The notes: generated by a model from the letters alone, not told the origin. A DNA stretch of 64,000 nt from Phycisphaerales bacterium (GCA_028278245.1 JANQEQ010000055.1:23238-87237), one strand, 5' to 3'; numbered from the stretch's first letter, positions 17,326 to 26,856 are shown. A program made the numbers and translations.

Positions 17326-17466
17326 CTGTCCCTCCCCCGACATTCGACCTCCCGTCCCGAGATCAACTGCTAGCCAGTCAATGGTGAGCGAGATCAGCTG
17401 ATGAGGAAAATAAGCACGTTAGCTGTTGCGGAGCGCAACAGAAAGCAATAGTCGGGGAAGAGACAG
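17326..17466 (-). ncRNA. Candidate retron msr-msd RNA
   Basis: Immediately upstream of the RT gene, the minus-strand segments 17466-17451 and 17341-17326 pair over 16 positions: 14 Watson-Crick pairs plus two G-U wobbles. This is the geometry of the retron a1/a2 repeats. Between them lie 109 nt. The first element after a1 is a perfect 8-bp hairpin with a 3-nt loop (17441-17423, CTGTTGCG / CGCAACAG). The only G between a1 and this hairpin is at 17446 and is followed by C, so it is the natural candidate for the priming guanosine. Further in, a 12-bp near-repeat (17358-17369 and 17389-17400) lets CAGUUGAU pair with either of two upstream partners, consistent with an msd stem. The exact msr/msd boundary is not determined. 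Confidence 0.72.
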
Positions 17467-17581
17467 TCATATACCGGAAAGGAAAATGATCACCTTAGTG
17501 GCATATATTGTCAAAACGAGCAATGTACAGCGATAGTATGACAAGAATATTGAAAAAGTTCAAACCTGATCAATCCGCAAA

Positions 17582-18913
17582 TTAATCATGTCGCAGGGCG
17601 ACGATGGGATCCTGGCGGCTGGCGACAAGAGCGGGGTAAAGACCGAAGATAAGTCCGACTGCGGCAGCAACGACGAACGAAGCAATGATCGACCAGCCGG
17701 TAACCTGGGTTTCAAACGAAACGGTGCTCTGGAAATATTGACTGATAAATGTTTCCGTGAGCAGCCAGCGGAGAAATTGTTCCAGGCCGACGGAAATACC
17801 CACCCCCAGACCGATGCCGATCAAACCACCGACGGATGAAAGCGAACCGGTTTCCACGAGGAATTGGAGCATGATGTGTTTTCGGGTTGCGCCCAGTGCG
17901 CGCCGGATGCCGATCTCGCGTGTGCGCTCCGTCACCGAAGCGAGCATGATGTTCATAATGCCGATGCCGCCGACGAGCAAACTGATGGCAGCAATCGCAA
18001 TCAGCATGAAGTTCATCACCATCGTTGTGCGCTTGGCTTCTTCCAGCAATTCCCAGGGGACGATGATTTCAACGTCGGCAAGGTTTTCGTGCCCGATTTC
18101 GATAATGCGCTGGATGCGCGCGGCAGTGTCGATGACCGTATCGGTGGATCGAGCGGTGATGAAAATTTCGGATATTTCCACTTCCTCACCGGAAAATGAG
18201 CCGGACGAGCGGCGGATTATGATGTCGCCGAATTCCAGATCAGCAGTATTCAGCGGAATGTGAATGTCCTTGTTGAGATCGCGCCCAATGAGTGCAGATC
18301 CAGCGCCCCCGGCCAGTCCGATCGGTCGCAGCACACCGATAACCCGAAACACGCGCTGATCGATGCGGAACTCCTTGCCCAGCGGATCCTCCAGAGGGAA
18401 AAACTGGCGGGCAATCTGTGAGCCGATCACCGCGACATTGCGCCCACGCTCCAGATCATCGTCCGTGAGGTATCGACCGCGATTTTCAACACGAAGGTTG
18501 GCGGCGTCCAGCAGAGCGGGTGTCGTGCCGAAGGACTGGCTGATCGTGCGGCTGGAACGATATGAAATCTCACCGCCGACCTCCTTGAGAGGAACGATAT
18601 CCGCCACGTCGGTGAGGAAGTTCTCCAGGCGGCGAAGATCCTGCCTGGTCAGACCGTACTTGCTGATGATCGATCGTTCTTCCGAGCCGAACTGTGAAGC
18701 TTCCGGCGGGCGGACAGATCGGAGGATGACATTCGTCGCACCCAGTGCTTCGATATTGCGCAGGGCAGCCTGTTTGTTCCCCTCACCGATGGAGACCATA
18801 ATAATCACCGCCGCCACACCGAGAATGATGCCCAGACTGGTCAGCACACTGCGCAGCAGGTGCAATCGCAGATTTTGCATACCCAGTCGAATGATCTCAA
18901 GGAGAAAGTTCAT
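17582..18913 (-). CDS. MacB/FtsX-type ABC transporter permease
   Basis: A 443-residue permease with the MacB fold: an N-terminal helix (SVLTSLGIILGVAAVIIMVSI), a large periplasmic domain from about residue 60 to 300, and three C-terminal helices around the conserved ASVTERTREIGIRRALGAT segment. Such permeases work with a separate ATPase to drive mechanotransmission or export. No ATPase or periplasmic adaptor lies beside it; the nearest ATPase in the window (lolD, 32.4 kb) belongs to another operon. ATG 18913 is preferred to an upstream in-frame codon at 18952 because the protein then begins with the usual short cytoplasmic segment. Confidence 0.87.
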   Translation of the reverse strand: MNFLLEIIRLGMQNLRLHLLRSVLTSLGIILGVAAVIIMVSIGEGNKQAALRNIEALGATNVILRSVRPPEASQFGSEERSIISKYGLTRQDLRRLENFLTDVADIVPLKEVGGEISYRSSRTISQSFGTTPALLDAANLRVENRGRYLTDDDLERGRNVAVIGSQIARQFFPLEDPLGKEFRIDQRVFRVIGVLRPIGLAGGAGSALIGRDLNKDIHIPLNTADLEFGDIIIRRSSGSFSGEEVEISEIFITARSTDTVIDTAARIQRIIEIGHENLADVEIIVPWELLEEAKRTTMVMNFMLIAIAAISLLVGGIGIMNIMLASVTERTREIGIRRALGATRKHIMLQFLVETGSLSSVGGLIGIGLGVGISVGLEQFLRWLLTETFISQYFQSTVSFETQVTGWSIIASFVVAAAVGLIFGLYPALVASRQDPIVALRHD

Positions 18914-19019
18914 GGAAAACGTCCGGCAGCTCTTCGGTGAAGCTGCGATCAATGTAGCTGGTAAATAGTGCAGATGCTACGCTGTCTGACGGCATCCTAT
19001 ACCGAGAAGGACATTTCCG

Positions 19020-19322
19020 GTGGCACAGATTGAAATCATTGAAGAGCAGGAAATCGCATCCGGGTGGCAGTTTCAGGCTCAGATTCTCAATGAGCGGGGG
19101 CAATTGCTCCGGCTCCAACTGACATTGGCCTGGGCGGACTACAACCTCTGGTCACCGGCTGGGGCGGATGAGCCGGCGCGCGTGGCGGAGGCGGTGATCC
19201 GATTTCTCTTGAGCCGATCGGATGAATCGGAAATCAGGACATCGTTCGATGCTTCCCTGGCAAGGCGACTCCACTGCGACGCTGATACGGTCATTCCGTC
19301 GTTGATTTTCGCCTCTGATTGA
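19020..19322 (+). CDS. Conserved-looking small protein of unknown function
   Basis: A 100-residue soluble protein beginning with a GTG preceded by AGAAGGA at 8 nt. The sequence (SGWQFQAQI, LQLTLAWADYNLWSP, RVAEAVIRFLLSR) suggests a small beta sheet followed by helices. I do not recognise the family. It is divergent from the MacB-like permease with a ~100-nt shared upstream region. Confidence 0.65.
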   Translation: MAQIEIIEEQEIASGWQFQAQILNERGQLLRLQLTLAWADYNLWSPAGADEPARVAEAVIRFLLSRSDESEIRTSFDASLARRLHCDADTVIPSLIFASD

Positions 19323-19451
19323 CGGCTGAGGTTCATGACCCGGCAGGGGGATTACCACCCTTTTTTGTCGTACCCCCCAAGCGCTGTCCGATACTGGTCA
19401 ATGCTATTTACTTTGAATTACGAATATATACGGATATACAAGGAGAAAAAT

Positions 19452-19829
19452 ATGCGTCGTAACTCACTGTTCATTCTGATTGCGGTCATGCTCACATCGC
19501 TCATCGCAGTCAATAATGCCGAGGCGTTTGATATTTCATTTGATGATTACTGCGATGGGATGCAATTTGAATGGGGTGCTGCGCCACCTTTCCTGTACGG
19601 CACGCGAACCGGTTGTGCAGATGAAGAAATCATCGGCATTGCCGGTCCACTTGTCATTTTCTTCTGGGTCAGGGACGACGGTGTCAAATTCATCACGCTG
19701 GTCCGGTTCGATGGAACATTTGAACACTATGCTTCGTTTGACGGAGGACCAGTGGAATTAGTCAACGACGGAACCTGGTCTTTTGGCCCACCGACGGATG
19801 CCAATACCGGAAAAATGTCAAGTCTCTGA
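19452..19829 (+). CDS. Small exported protein of unknown function
   Basis: A 125-residue protein with an N-terminal signal peptide (MRRNSLFILIAVMLTSLIAV, cleavage probably after NNAEA). The mature part is acidic and aromatic, with two Cys (in DYCDG and TGCADE) that could form a disulfide. ATG 19452 has AGGAG 6 nt upstream; the longer frame from 19335 lacks this and has no signal peptide. A strong terminator follows at 19871. Confidence 0.72.
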   Translation: MRRNSLFILIAVMLTSLIAVNNAEAFDISFDDYCDGMQFEWGAAPPFLYGTRTGCADEEIIGIAGPLVIFFWVRDDGVKFITLVRFDGTFEHYASFDGGPVELVNDGTWSFGPPTDANTGKMSSL

Positions 19830-19870
19830 ATGTAAACAGAGGCGAATGGGAATTTGAAATTATGAAGATC

Positions 19871-19897
19871 AAGCCCCGTAATATGCGGGGCTTTTTT
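19871..19897 (+). terminator. Rho-independent terminator after the small exported protein gene
   Basis: AAGCCCCG pairs with CGGGGCTT across a 7-nt loop and is followed by a run of six T. It serves the plus-strand gene; RNase R converges from the other side. Confidence 0.85.
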
Positions 19898-19937
19898 CAT
19901 TTGATTAAATTCGGGTAAAGTTAGAAGTCACATTCCT

Positions 19938-22316
19938 CTAGCGATTTCTCTTTCCGCGTCGCCCCTGTTTATAACCCTTGCGTTTTCCCTTACGGGATGA
20001 ATTGGATTTCTCGGAACGGTTTTTTCTTCGAGTTTGTGTTTCTGCGCGGGAAACACCCTCCGAGGGTTCGGGAAATTGGGTGATCATCAAATCGAGAAGG
20101 CGCGAAGCGAGATCGATGTTTATAATCTGCACGGTTATAATGTCGCCGATCCCAATTGATGCACCGCTGCGACGTGCGGTGAACCTGCCGGAGGATTCAT
20201 CGACTTCCCAGCGGTCCGGCCGTCCGGGTGACTGAGGAAGATCACGCATCCGCGCCAGACCTTCCACGAGAAAGCGTTCAATCGAAACGAACACGCCGCT
20301 GCTGGTGACGCCGGTGATGACGCCGGTGAATTCATCACCCAGATGATTTTCCTTGAGGAATTGCATGACCAGGAAGTCGCGCAGCTCGCGTTCGGCCTGT
20401 TCCGCTTCGTTTTCCGTATCGGTGCAGTGCTGCCCCAGAATGATCAACTCGCCTTCATCAAGTGTGCGTGTATCGTCGAAGATCTGCCGCCCGAGTTGCC
20501 TGCGTTTTTTCCCGCCGGGAATGTTTTTCCCGTTATCAGTCGCATCGAGATACGCCTGCAATGCGCGGTGCAGAGCAAGATCGGGGTACCTTCGGATCGG
20601 GCTGGTGAAGTGTGCATAATGATCACTGGCCAGTGCAAAGTGACCGATCATGGCAGGACTGTACGTGGCCTTGGATAGTGTGCGCAGCACCGCAAAGTGG
20701 AGCGCCCGTCCGGCAGGTGTATCGCGCGTTGCATCCAGTATCCGTTGCAGATCATGGCGCGTCGGTTGCTCCGGTACTTTTACCCCGGCAGCACGGCCGT
20801 ACATTTGCAGTTCCGCCAGGTCACCATGCACCGGATCAGGGTGAATACGACGAAGTACAGGTACGTTCAGACTGTCGAAGCACCGTGCGACCGCTTCATT
20901 CGCTTCGACCATGAACATCTCGATAATCGTATGTGTGTACGCATCGTCTTCAGGCACAGCATCGATCACATGTCCATCGTCATCAAACACGAGTTCGACT
21001 TCAGGGAGGTTCAGCACGATCATGCCGTCGCGCCGTCGTCGCTTCTGCAGGATTTTTGCCAACTGATCACAGAGCCGGAGTTGGTTTATTAATTCATCGG
21101 AGTAATTCGGTTCAGTGCGCGCATGCTTGCGCGCTTCGGTCTGATTGCCATCGATGAGAGCCTGCGCTTCAAGGTACGTCAGCCGTTTATTGGACTGGAT
21201 GATTGTTGATGCGAAGCGCTGAGTAATGACCCGACCCTTGTAATCGAACGTGATGAACGCAGACTTCGTCCAGCGTGGTACACCCTCCTGCAGTGAACAG
21301 ACACCATTGGAAAGCGTCTCCGGCAACATCGGAATCACCAGCCGCGGCAGGTACACACTATTGCCCCGCGCATGCCCTTCCTGATTCAATGCAGAATCCC
21401 TGGTGACGAACGTGCTTACGTCTGCAATGTGAACACCGAGCGTCCATTCATCATCTTTCTCATCATAAGCAATGGAGATTGCATCATCGAAATCCTTGGC
21501 GTCAGGCGGGTCGATGGTGAAGATGAACATGTCAGTGAGATCTTCACGATCCGGCAGTGGATCGGCACCATCCTGTTCAAACAAGCGTGCTGCATCACGT
21601 GCTTCGGATTGTGTTTCCTCGGGAAATTCCGTCCGCAAACCATGGGCCGCTATGACTGCCTGCGTTTCCACATCTGGCTTGCCTGCTTCGCCGAGCACTT
21701 TGGTGATGACGCCCTCAGCGTGATAGTCATCCTCCGGATAATGCACCAGTTCAATGACTACTTTGTCACCTTCACGTGCGTTTTTAACGTGAGGATCGCG
21801 AATCACAACGGGATGATGCAGAGATTTGCCATCCGGCTTGACGAGCCAGGTGTTCTTTCGTTTGACGAGCACACCGACGAAGTTGTCCTGTCCCCGTTCC
21901 AGTACTTCGAGGATACGCCCCACATATTCGCTGCGTGATTTATGAGCTTTCCCTCGCCACGCCTGATGAATCACTTCAGCGCGAACTTTATCACCCGACA
22001 CAGCATCGCGGACCGAACCCCGAGGGATGAACAGATCTCCATCCCGATATGGTGTTTCCGGTCTGACAAATCCAAATCCGCGGGCATTCAATCGAAACCA
22101 CCCCACAACCTCATCGCCGAAGTTCGGCAGGGAAATGAACCCACCCTCATCCTGGCTGATCTTTCCTTCTTCTACAAGCTGAGCGATCGAGTCTCGAAAC
22201 GCTGCCCGTTCATCCGATTCGATCCGCATATCGCGCGCGATATCTGATGCAGATGACGGCTGGTAAAGCGCATGGGCCAGATGATCAAGGATGCGTTGGG
22301 TATATCGTAAAGGCAT
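19938..22316 (-). CDS. rnr: Ribonuclease R
   Basis: A 792-residue 3'-5' exoribonuclease of the RNB family, acting on structured RNA in mRNA and rRNA turnover. Order of parts: an N-terminal winged-helix segment, two cold-shock domains (GWFRLNARGFGFVRPE and following), the catalytic RNB domain with TIDPPDAKDFDDAISI holding the metal-binding aspartates, a C-terminal S1 domain (GDEFTGVITGVTSSGVFVSIE), and a basic Lys/Arg tail. Length fits RNase R rather than the shorter RNase II. It is monocistronic as far as can be seen. Confidence 0.95.
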   Translation of the reverse strand: MPLRYTQRILDHLAHALYQPSSASDIARDMRIESDERAAFRDSIAQLVEEGKISQDEGGFISLPNFGDEVVGWFRLNARGFGFVRPETPYRDGDLFIPRGSVRDAVSGDKVRAEVIHQAWRGKAHKSRSEYVGRILEVLERGQDNFVGVLVKRKNTWLVKPDGKSLHHPVVIRDPHVKNAREGDKVVIELVHYPEDDYHAEGVITKVLGEAGKPDVETQAVIAAHGLRTEFPEETQSEARDAARLFEQDGADPLPDREDLTDMFIFTIDPPDAKDFDDAISIAYDEKDDEWTLGVHIADVSTFVTRDSALNQEGHARGNSVYLPRLVIPMLPETLSNGVCSLQEGVPRWTKSAFITFDYKGRVITQRFASTIIQSNKRLTYLEAQALIDGNQTEARKHARTEPNYSDELINQLRLCDQLAKILQKRRRRDGMIVLNLPEVELVFDDDGHVIDAVPEDDAYTHTIIEMFMVEANEAVARCFDSLNVPVLRRIHPDPVHGDLAELQMYGRAAGVKVPEQPTRHDLQRILDATRDTPAGRALHFAVLRTLSKATYSPAMIGHFALASDHYAHFTSPIRRYPDLALHRALQAYLDATDNGKNIPGGKKRRQLGRQIFDDTRTLDEGELIILGQHCTDTENEAEQAERELRDFLVMQFLKENHLGDEFTGVITGVTSSGVFVSIERFLVEGLARMRDLPQSPGRPDRWEVDESSGRFTARRSGASIGIGDIITVQIINIDLASRLLDLMITQFPEPSEGVSRAETQTRRKNRSEKSNSSRKGKRKGYKQGRRGKRNR

Positions 22317-22502
22317 GGCTGAACAGTACGATCATTTGTGAAATGAGGCAATTCCGGCAGCTTCGGCAAGTACCGTCTGCATCATTTTCTCTTTTTTTCA
22401 TATTTCTTTCGACGATTGCCGTGGAATGTGACAAGGTGATGGTGGGTCTTGTTATTGAAGCGTATTTCCAATCCCCTTATCTCCGCGCAGGAGGAGATCG
22501 TT

Positions 22503-22913
22503 ATGTCCTCACACAGCACCCCATCTGCTTTCCGTATGTTGTCGGTCCTTGCTGCTGCGACGCTCCTGGTCGCCGTGGTCTTGATTCTGGGCGCAGGGCG
22601 ATCGAGCGCCATGAGCCGCACCCATTCAGATATTTTCTGCAAAGTGCGCATCATCAATTTTGATCATTCAGTTGCTCGATTTGATACATCCACTGGCGCG
22701 ATCCATCGTTTCAACGGCAATCTTGATAATCCCGGATCACGCGCGTCCTGGATTACCCATGTGAAGGGAGTTGCCGGGAAAACTTCCGGTTATCTGGAAA
22801 TTCAACATGCCGGCGGCGCGACGTTCCTGGTGGATTGCAAATCTGGCTCTACGTGGATCCTGCATCCTCGCGGGTCGTCGTATACCTGGGATGAAATAAA
22901 AATTCTTCGTTAA
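22503..22913 (+). CDS. Small membrane-anchored or exported protein of unknown function
   Basis: A 136-residue protein with one hydrophobic segment at about residues 12-31 (MLSVLAAATLLVAVVLILGA) and a beta-rich C-terminal part (FDTSTGAIHRFNG, HVKGVAGKTSGYLEIQ, SGSTWILHPRG). AGGAGG lies about 9 nt before the ATG at 22503, one of the best ribosome-binding sites in the window. The longer frame from 22449 is rejected for that reason. No family is recognised. It is followed by a REP-like element. Confidence 0.7.
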   Translation: MSSHSTPSAFRMLSVLAAATLLVAVVLILGAGRSSAMSRTHSDIFCKVRIINFDHSVARFDTSTGAIHRFNGNLDNPGSRASWITHVKGVAGKTSGYLEIQHAGGATFLVDCKSGSTWILHPRGSSYTWDEIKILR

Positions 22914-22921
22914 ACATCATT

Positions 22922-22951
22922 AACGAGCCGCGACCGTAAGTGTGCGGTTAA
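22922..22951 (+). repeat. REP-like element, copy 2
   Basis: It matches the minus strand of 12898-12927 at 27 of 30 positions, beginning AACGAGCCGCGACCGT and ending GCGGTTAA. It is followed by a hairpin in which GTGCGG (from inside the element) pairs with CCGCAC at 22957-22962. As with copy 1 it lies just downstream of a gene. Confidence 0.7.
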
Positions 22952-23012
22952 GGCTTCCGCACAACATACAGGCATAACTACTCTTTACCTATACCCCCTC
23001 ATCCCCGGCGTA

Positions 23013-23339
23013 TCAGGCTGCACTTCCAGCCTTCGCCTTGGTCTTTTTCTGGCCGTTGGAAGTTGCTTTCTCGCTGCTCTTCTTTTTCTTATCAGATGTA
23101 CCGTTTGTTCCGGCAGCGGCGCTCTTTTCCGCTTGGGCGGCTTTTTTATATGAACTACTGCGGTAATCGGTTTCGTAGAATCCACTTCCTTTGAATAGCA
23201 CACCGGCACCGGTTCCGATGAGACGTTCCAGTTGCAGTTGATTGCATGCCGGACATTTGCGTTTCACTGGATCGGACATCTGCTGGAAAAGCTCAAACTC
23301 ATGATCGCAGCTTCGGCATTGATATTCATAGGTGGGCAT
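23013..23339 (-). CDS. FmdB-family zinc-ribbon protein
   Basis: A 108-residue protein whose N-terminus MPTYEYQCRSCDHEFE and following CPAC motif are the FmdB zinc ribbon, with Cys8, Cys11 and the later Cys pair as ligands. A GSGFY segment follows, then a low-complexity Lys/Ala/Ser-rich tail. Function is unclear (often called putative regulatory protein). It is 6 nt downstream of grpE and probably in the chaperone operon. Confidence 0.87.
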   Translation of the reverse strand: MPTYEYQCRSCDHEFELFQQMSDPVKRKCPACNQLQLERLIGTGAGVLFKGSGFYETDYRSSSYKKAAQAEKSAAAGTNGTSDKKKKSSEKATSNGQKKTKAKAGSAA

Positions 23340-23345
23340 GAAGTT

Positions 23346-23987
23346 CTACTCCTCATCCGCTTCGGTTGGTGGAGCGATTGATACCTTCGCCGGTCGAAGA
23401 ATCACATCCCCCATCATGTAGCCGACTTGCATGACCGTCACGATATGGTTCGGCTCCACTCCCTCAGCAGGTTGCTTCATCATAGCCTCGTGACGTACCG
23501 GGTCGAATTCCGTACCTGTTTCCGGCTGAATAATCTCGACATTCTGGCCGGCAAGCACCTTGGTCAGCTCGTCTCGGACGATTTTGACTCCGTCGTAGAG
23601 TTGTTCCAGGGTGAGTTGCTCCTGCTCCTGGTTGAGGGCCAGATCAAAATGATCGAGCACCGGCAACAGCACGCGAACGACATCGATCGCGCCATCCTGT
23701 CGTGCGCGGATCTCATTTTCCATCGAGCGGCGCTGGAAGTTGCGGAAATCGGCCAGCGCCCGCAGCCTCGCTTCTTCCGCCTCTTTCTGCTGAGATTCGA
23801 GATGACGAAAAACTTCCGCCTGCGCCGGATCAATTTTCACACCGTCGATAATCAACGGTTCCGTCTGATCCTGCGCATCATCCACCAGGACTTCAGCATC
23901 TTCGTCCGGTTTCGTGTCGTGTTTCTTTTTCTTTTGTTCTTTACGTTTGGACATACGTCTATCCAGAGCAGAACACGAAGGGGTCAT
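23346..23987 (-). CDS. grpE: GrpE, nucleotide exchange factor of DnaK
   Basis: A 213-residue GrpE: an acidic, Lys-rich N-terminal region, the long helix with ALADFRNFQRRS, the four-helix part (LLPVLDHFDLAL) and the C-terminal beta domain with FDPVRHEAMM and VGYMMGDVILRPAKVSI. It releases ADP from DnaK. The ATG at 23987 overlaps the dnaJ stop as ATGA, favouring translational coupling; an ATG at 23954 (MSKRKEQ) is an alternative. No dnaK is in the window. Confidence 0.93.
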   Translation of the reverse strand: MTPSCSALDRRMSKRKEQKKKKHDTKPDEDAEVLVDDAQDQTEPLIIDGVKIDPAQAEVFRHLESQQKEAEEARLRALADFRNFQRRSMENEIRARQDGAIDVVRVLLPVLDHFDLALNQEQEQLTLEQLYDGVKIVRDELTKVLAGQNVEIIQPETGTEFDPVRHEAMMKQPAEGVEPNHIVTVMQVGYMMGDVILRPAKVSIAPPTEADEE

Positions 23988-25144
23988 CAGCTCCCAGTGA
24001 CAGCACCCTTCAATTTGGACCAGATTGATGATCCGTTCCCATTGCCTACGTCAACCTCTTCCGTCTCAGCATATTTTTGCAGGAGTTCTTTTTGTGAATC
24101 TGTGAGTTTTTGTGGAATGACCAGTTGCACGATGACGACCAGATCACCCTGATGTTTCATGCGGACATTGGGCAAACCCTTCCCTTCAACGCGGAAGAGC
24201 GCGCCGTGTTGTGTCCCGGGCGGAATCGTCAACTCTGCCGTTCCGTCTAATGTTGGAACTTCAATGTTCGCGCCAAGTGCCAGTTGGGTAAATGCGATGG
24301 GGACGGCAAGGAGGAGGTGATCACCGTCCCGTTCAAATTTATCGTGTGGGAGTACGCGGGCAACGACATGCAGATCGCCGCAGATGCCTTTACCCTCCGG
24401 ACTGATTTCCGGCGCGGGCGGTTCACCCTCGCCGCTGATCCGCACGGCTTGGCCATCGTGAATACCCGGAGGAATCTTCACGCTGAGTTTACGCTTGAGT
24501 GAGTTTCTTCCTCGGCCGCGACAGTCAGGGCATTTATCAACGATCACCGATCCCCTGCCGTGGCAATGCGGGCAGGAGGTCACCATACGGAACATGCCGC
24601 CCAAACCCTGTTGTGACACCTTTCCCTGTCCTTGGCAGGTTTGACAGGTGGCGGGCTGGCTACCCGGTTTCGCTCCAGTTCCCTCACATTTTGTGCACAC
24701 AGCGAGGCGCTTGAATTCCACATCCCGGGTTGCGCCGGTCAGCACTTCATCGAGTGTGAGTTCGATTTCAGTTTCCAGGTCGTATCCGCGAGGCACCCCC
24801 CCGCCGCCCCTGGTTTGACGCCGACCGCCCATTCCGCCAAAACCACTGAAGATGTCATTGAACATCGAGAAGATGTCATCGACATTCATGGTTCTGAAAT
24901 CATGACCCGGTACGCCACGCAATCCTTCCTTACCAAATCGGTCGTAGGTGGCGCGCTTCTGATTATCAGATAAAACTTCGTAGGCTTCGGCGCACTCTTT
25001 GAACTGCTGTTCCGCTTCCGGATTATCCGGATTGCGATCGGGATGAAACTTCATCGCCAATCGACGATACGAGCGCTTGATATCCTCGGCCGAGGCATCC
25101 TTCGACACACCGAGGATTTCATAATAGTCGCGCGTTGCAGGCAT
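23987..25144 (-). CDS. dnaJ: DnaJ, Hsp40 co-chaperone
   Basis: A 385-residue type I DnaJ: the J domain with HPD in FHPDRNPD, a Gly/Phe-rich linker ([15 protein letters not shown]), four zinc-binding CxxCxGxG repeats ([32 protein letters not shown]) and the two C-terminal substrate-binding beta domains. It delivers unfolded protein to DnaK and stimulates its ATPase. ATG 25144 begins the family-typical [13 protein letters not shown]. It lies between groEL1 and grpE on the same strand. A seven-C run occurs in the Gly-rich linker. Confidence 0.95.
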   Translation of the reverse strand: MPATRDYYEILGVSKDASAEDIKRSYRRLAMKFHPDRNPDNPEAEQQFKECAEAYEVLSDNQKRATYDRFGKEGLRGVPGHDFRTMNVDDIFSMFNDIFSGFGGMGGRRQTRGGGGVPRGYDLETEIELTLDEVLTGATRDVEFKRLAVCTKCEGTGAKPGSQPATCQTCQGQGKVSQQGLGGMFRMVTSCPHCHGRGSVIVDKCPDCRGRGRNSLKRKLSVKIPPGIHDGQAVRISGEGEPPAPEISPEGKGICGDLHVVARVLPHDKFERDGDHLLLAVPIAFTQLALGANIEVPTLDGTAELTIPPGTQHGALFRVEGKGLPNVRMKHQGDLVVIVQLVIPQKLTDSQKELLQKYAETEEVDVGNGNGSSIWSKLKGAVTGS

Positions 25145-25189
25145 GGAATTCAAACTTATTTTGAATCGCAAAGGACCGAATGTTGTCAG

Positions 25190-25239
25190 CGATGAATCGA
25201 ATCAAGCTGCCAACACTCGGCCCCTGTTACGATTCATCG
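25190..25239. other. Inverted repeat between groEL1 and dnaJ
   Basis: CGATGAATCG at 25190-25199 is exactly complementary to CGATTCATCG at 25230-25239, with a 30-nt loop. It sits directly after the groEL1 stop on the minus strand. Without a T-run it is not an intrinsic terminator; it could stabilise the groEL1 3' end or attenuate readthrough into dnaJ. Confidence 0.5.
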
Positions 25240-25242
25240 TCG

Positions 25243-26856
25243 TTAATACACGGCTCCTTCAATCGGATCGTCATCATCCTTCAGTTCAGTGACCACGACG
25301 TCGGTGGTGAGCATCAGGCCTGCAACGGATGCAGCATTCTGCAGGGCGGCACAGACGACTAGGGCCGGATCGATGATGCCGGACTGGATCAGGTCTTCAT
25401 AAGTTTCCGTGGAAGCGTTGTAACCGAATCCGCCTTTGCCTTCCCTGATCTTTTCGACAACGAGATCACCGTCGACACCGGCGTTGGTTGCGATGCGATT
25501 GGCGGGGGCTTCCAGCGCCTGGGCAACGATATCAAAGCCGAGCTTTTCTTCGCCCTTGGCTTTCTTACGGGCATCCTTCACTGATTCGATCGCACGCAGG
25601 CAGGCCACGCCTCCACCGGCCACGTAGCCCTCCTGGGCTGCAGCACGGGTTGCATTCAGTGCATCTTCCACGCGATCCTTGCGTTCCTTCATCGCCATCT
25701 CGGTAGGAGCGCCGACATTGAGAATTGCCACGCCGCCGGTGAGTTTTGCCAGTCGTTCCTTGAGCTTATCTGCGTCATAAGTGCTCGTGGTCTTTTCGAG
25801 CTGGTTGCGAATCATATTGGCGCGGGCTTCGATATCTTTCTTCTTCCCGGCACCGTTGATGATGGTTGTGCTGTCTTTCGTGATGATGGCTTTCTTGGTT
25901 CGGCCCAGTTCGCTGAGCTCGACTTCTTCCAGACTGCGTCCAATGTCTTCAGAGAAGAACGTGCCGCCGGTAAGGATGGCAAGATCGCCGAGCATTGCCT
26001 TGCGTCGATCACCGAAACCCGGAGCTTTAACTGCACAGACTTGCAATGTGCCGCGCAATCGGTTCACGACCAATGCCGCGAGTGCTTCGCTCTCCACGTC
26101 TTCGGCAATGATGAGCAACGGCTTCCCACTTGAGGCAACTTTGTTCAGTAGCGGCAGGAAATCGGACAGGTTGGAGATTTTCTTCTCGAAGATCAGAATG
26201 TTGGGATCTTCCAGCACACACTCAGCTGCCTTGGGATCGGTCATGAAGTAGGGGCTGAGATAACCCTTGTCAAAGGCCATGCCGTCGACATACTCGAGGG
26301 TGGTCTCGGCGGTCTTGCCTTCTTCGACTTCCACTACGCCATCAGCACCAACCTTGTCGATCGCTTCGGCGATGAGGTCACCAATCTCCTGATCATGATT
26401 GGCACTGACCGTGGCGACTTTCTGGTAATCCGATTTACCCTTGCACTGCACTGCGATGTTTTCGATGTGCTCGGTGGCAACGCGGGCAGCATTGTTAATA
26501 CCACGCTGCACCGCCACGGCATTGGCACCTGCTGCCACGAGTCGAAGGCCGGAAGAAAAGATGGATTGCGCCAAAACGGTAGCGGTCGTGGTACCGTCGC
26601 CGGCCAGATCACTGGTCTTCTTGGCGACCTCGTTGATCATCTTGGCGCCCATATTCTCAAACGGCTGGGGCAAGTCGATTTCCTTGGCTACGGACACGCC
26701 GTCCTTGGTCACCGAGGGGCCGCCGAAGCTCTTGTCCATCACCACGTTGCGACCGGTGGGGCCCATCGTGACCGCGACCGCCTGGGCGATCTGGTCCACA
26801 CCGTTCTTGAATTCCCGCTGAGCCGCGGTGTCAAATTTCATTTGTTTCGTTGTCAT
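25243..26856 (-). CDS. groL: GroEL chaperonin, copy 1 (next to groES, no GGM tail)
   Basis: A 537-residue Hsp60 with the ATP-binding [11 protein letters not shown] segment and the usual equatorial-intermediate-apical order. It is the ATP-driven folding chamber working with GroES. It differs from the second copy (27371-29071) in having no Gly-Gly-Met tail; it ends [11 protein letters not shown]. The N-terminal [22 protein letters not shown] also differs. It lies ~100 nt after groES on the same strand, so it is probably the partner in the groESL unit. Confidence 0.95.
   Translation of the reverse strand: MTTKQMKFDTAAQREFKNGVDQIAQAVAVTMGPTGRNVVMDKSFGGPSVTKDGVSVAKEIDLPQPFENMGAKMINEVAKKTSDLAGDGTTTATVLAQSIFSSGLRLVAAGANAVAVQRGINNAARVATEHIENIAVQCKGKSDYQKVATVSANHDQEIGDLIAEAIDKVGADGVVEVEEGKTAETTLEYVDGMAFDKGYLSPYFMTDPKAAECVLEDPNILIFEKKISNLSDFLPLLNKVASSGKPLLIIAEDVESEALAALVVNRLRGTLQVCAVKAPGFGDRRKAMLGDLAILTGGTFFSEDIGRSLEEVELSELGRTKKAIITKDSTTIINGAGKKKDIEARANMIRNQLEKTTSTYDADKLKERLAKLTGGVAILNVGAPTEMAMKERKDRVEDALNATRAAAQEGYVAGGGVACLRAIESVKDARKKAKGEEKLGFDIVAQALEAPANRIATNAGVDGDLVVEKIREGKGGFGYNASTETYEDLIQSGIIDPALVVCAALQNAASVAGLMLTTDVVVTELKDDDDPIEGAVY

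Noticed and set aside
17582..18913. MacB-like permease as part of the retron system
   Set aside because: It is a standard FtsX-type permease, its start is far from the retron, and it lies upstream of the retron RNA with a ~115-nt gap between its stop and the RNA; nothing links the two beyond adjacency.
23013..23100. Lys/Ala-rich FmdB tail read as a possible separate repeat protein
   Set aside because: It is a low-complexity C-terminal extension in the same frame as the FmdB zinc ribbon.
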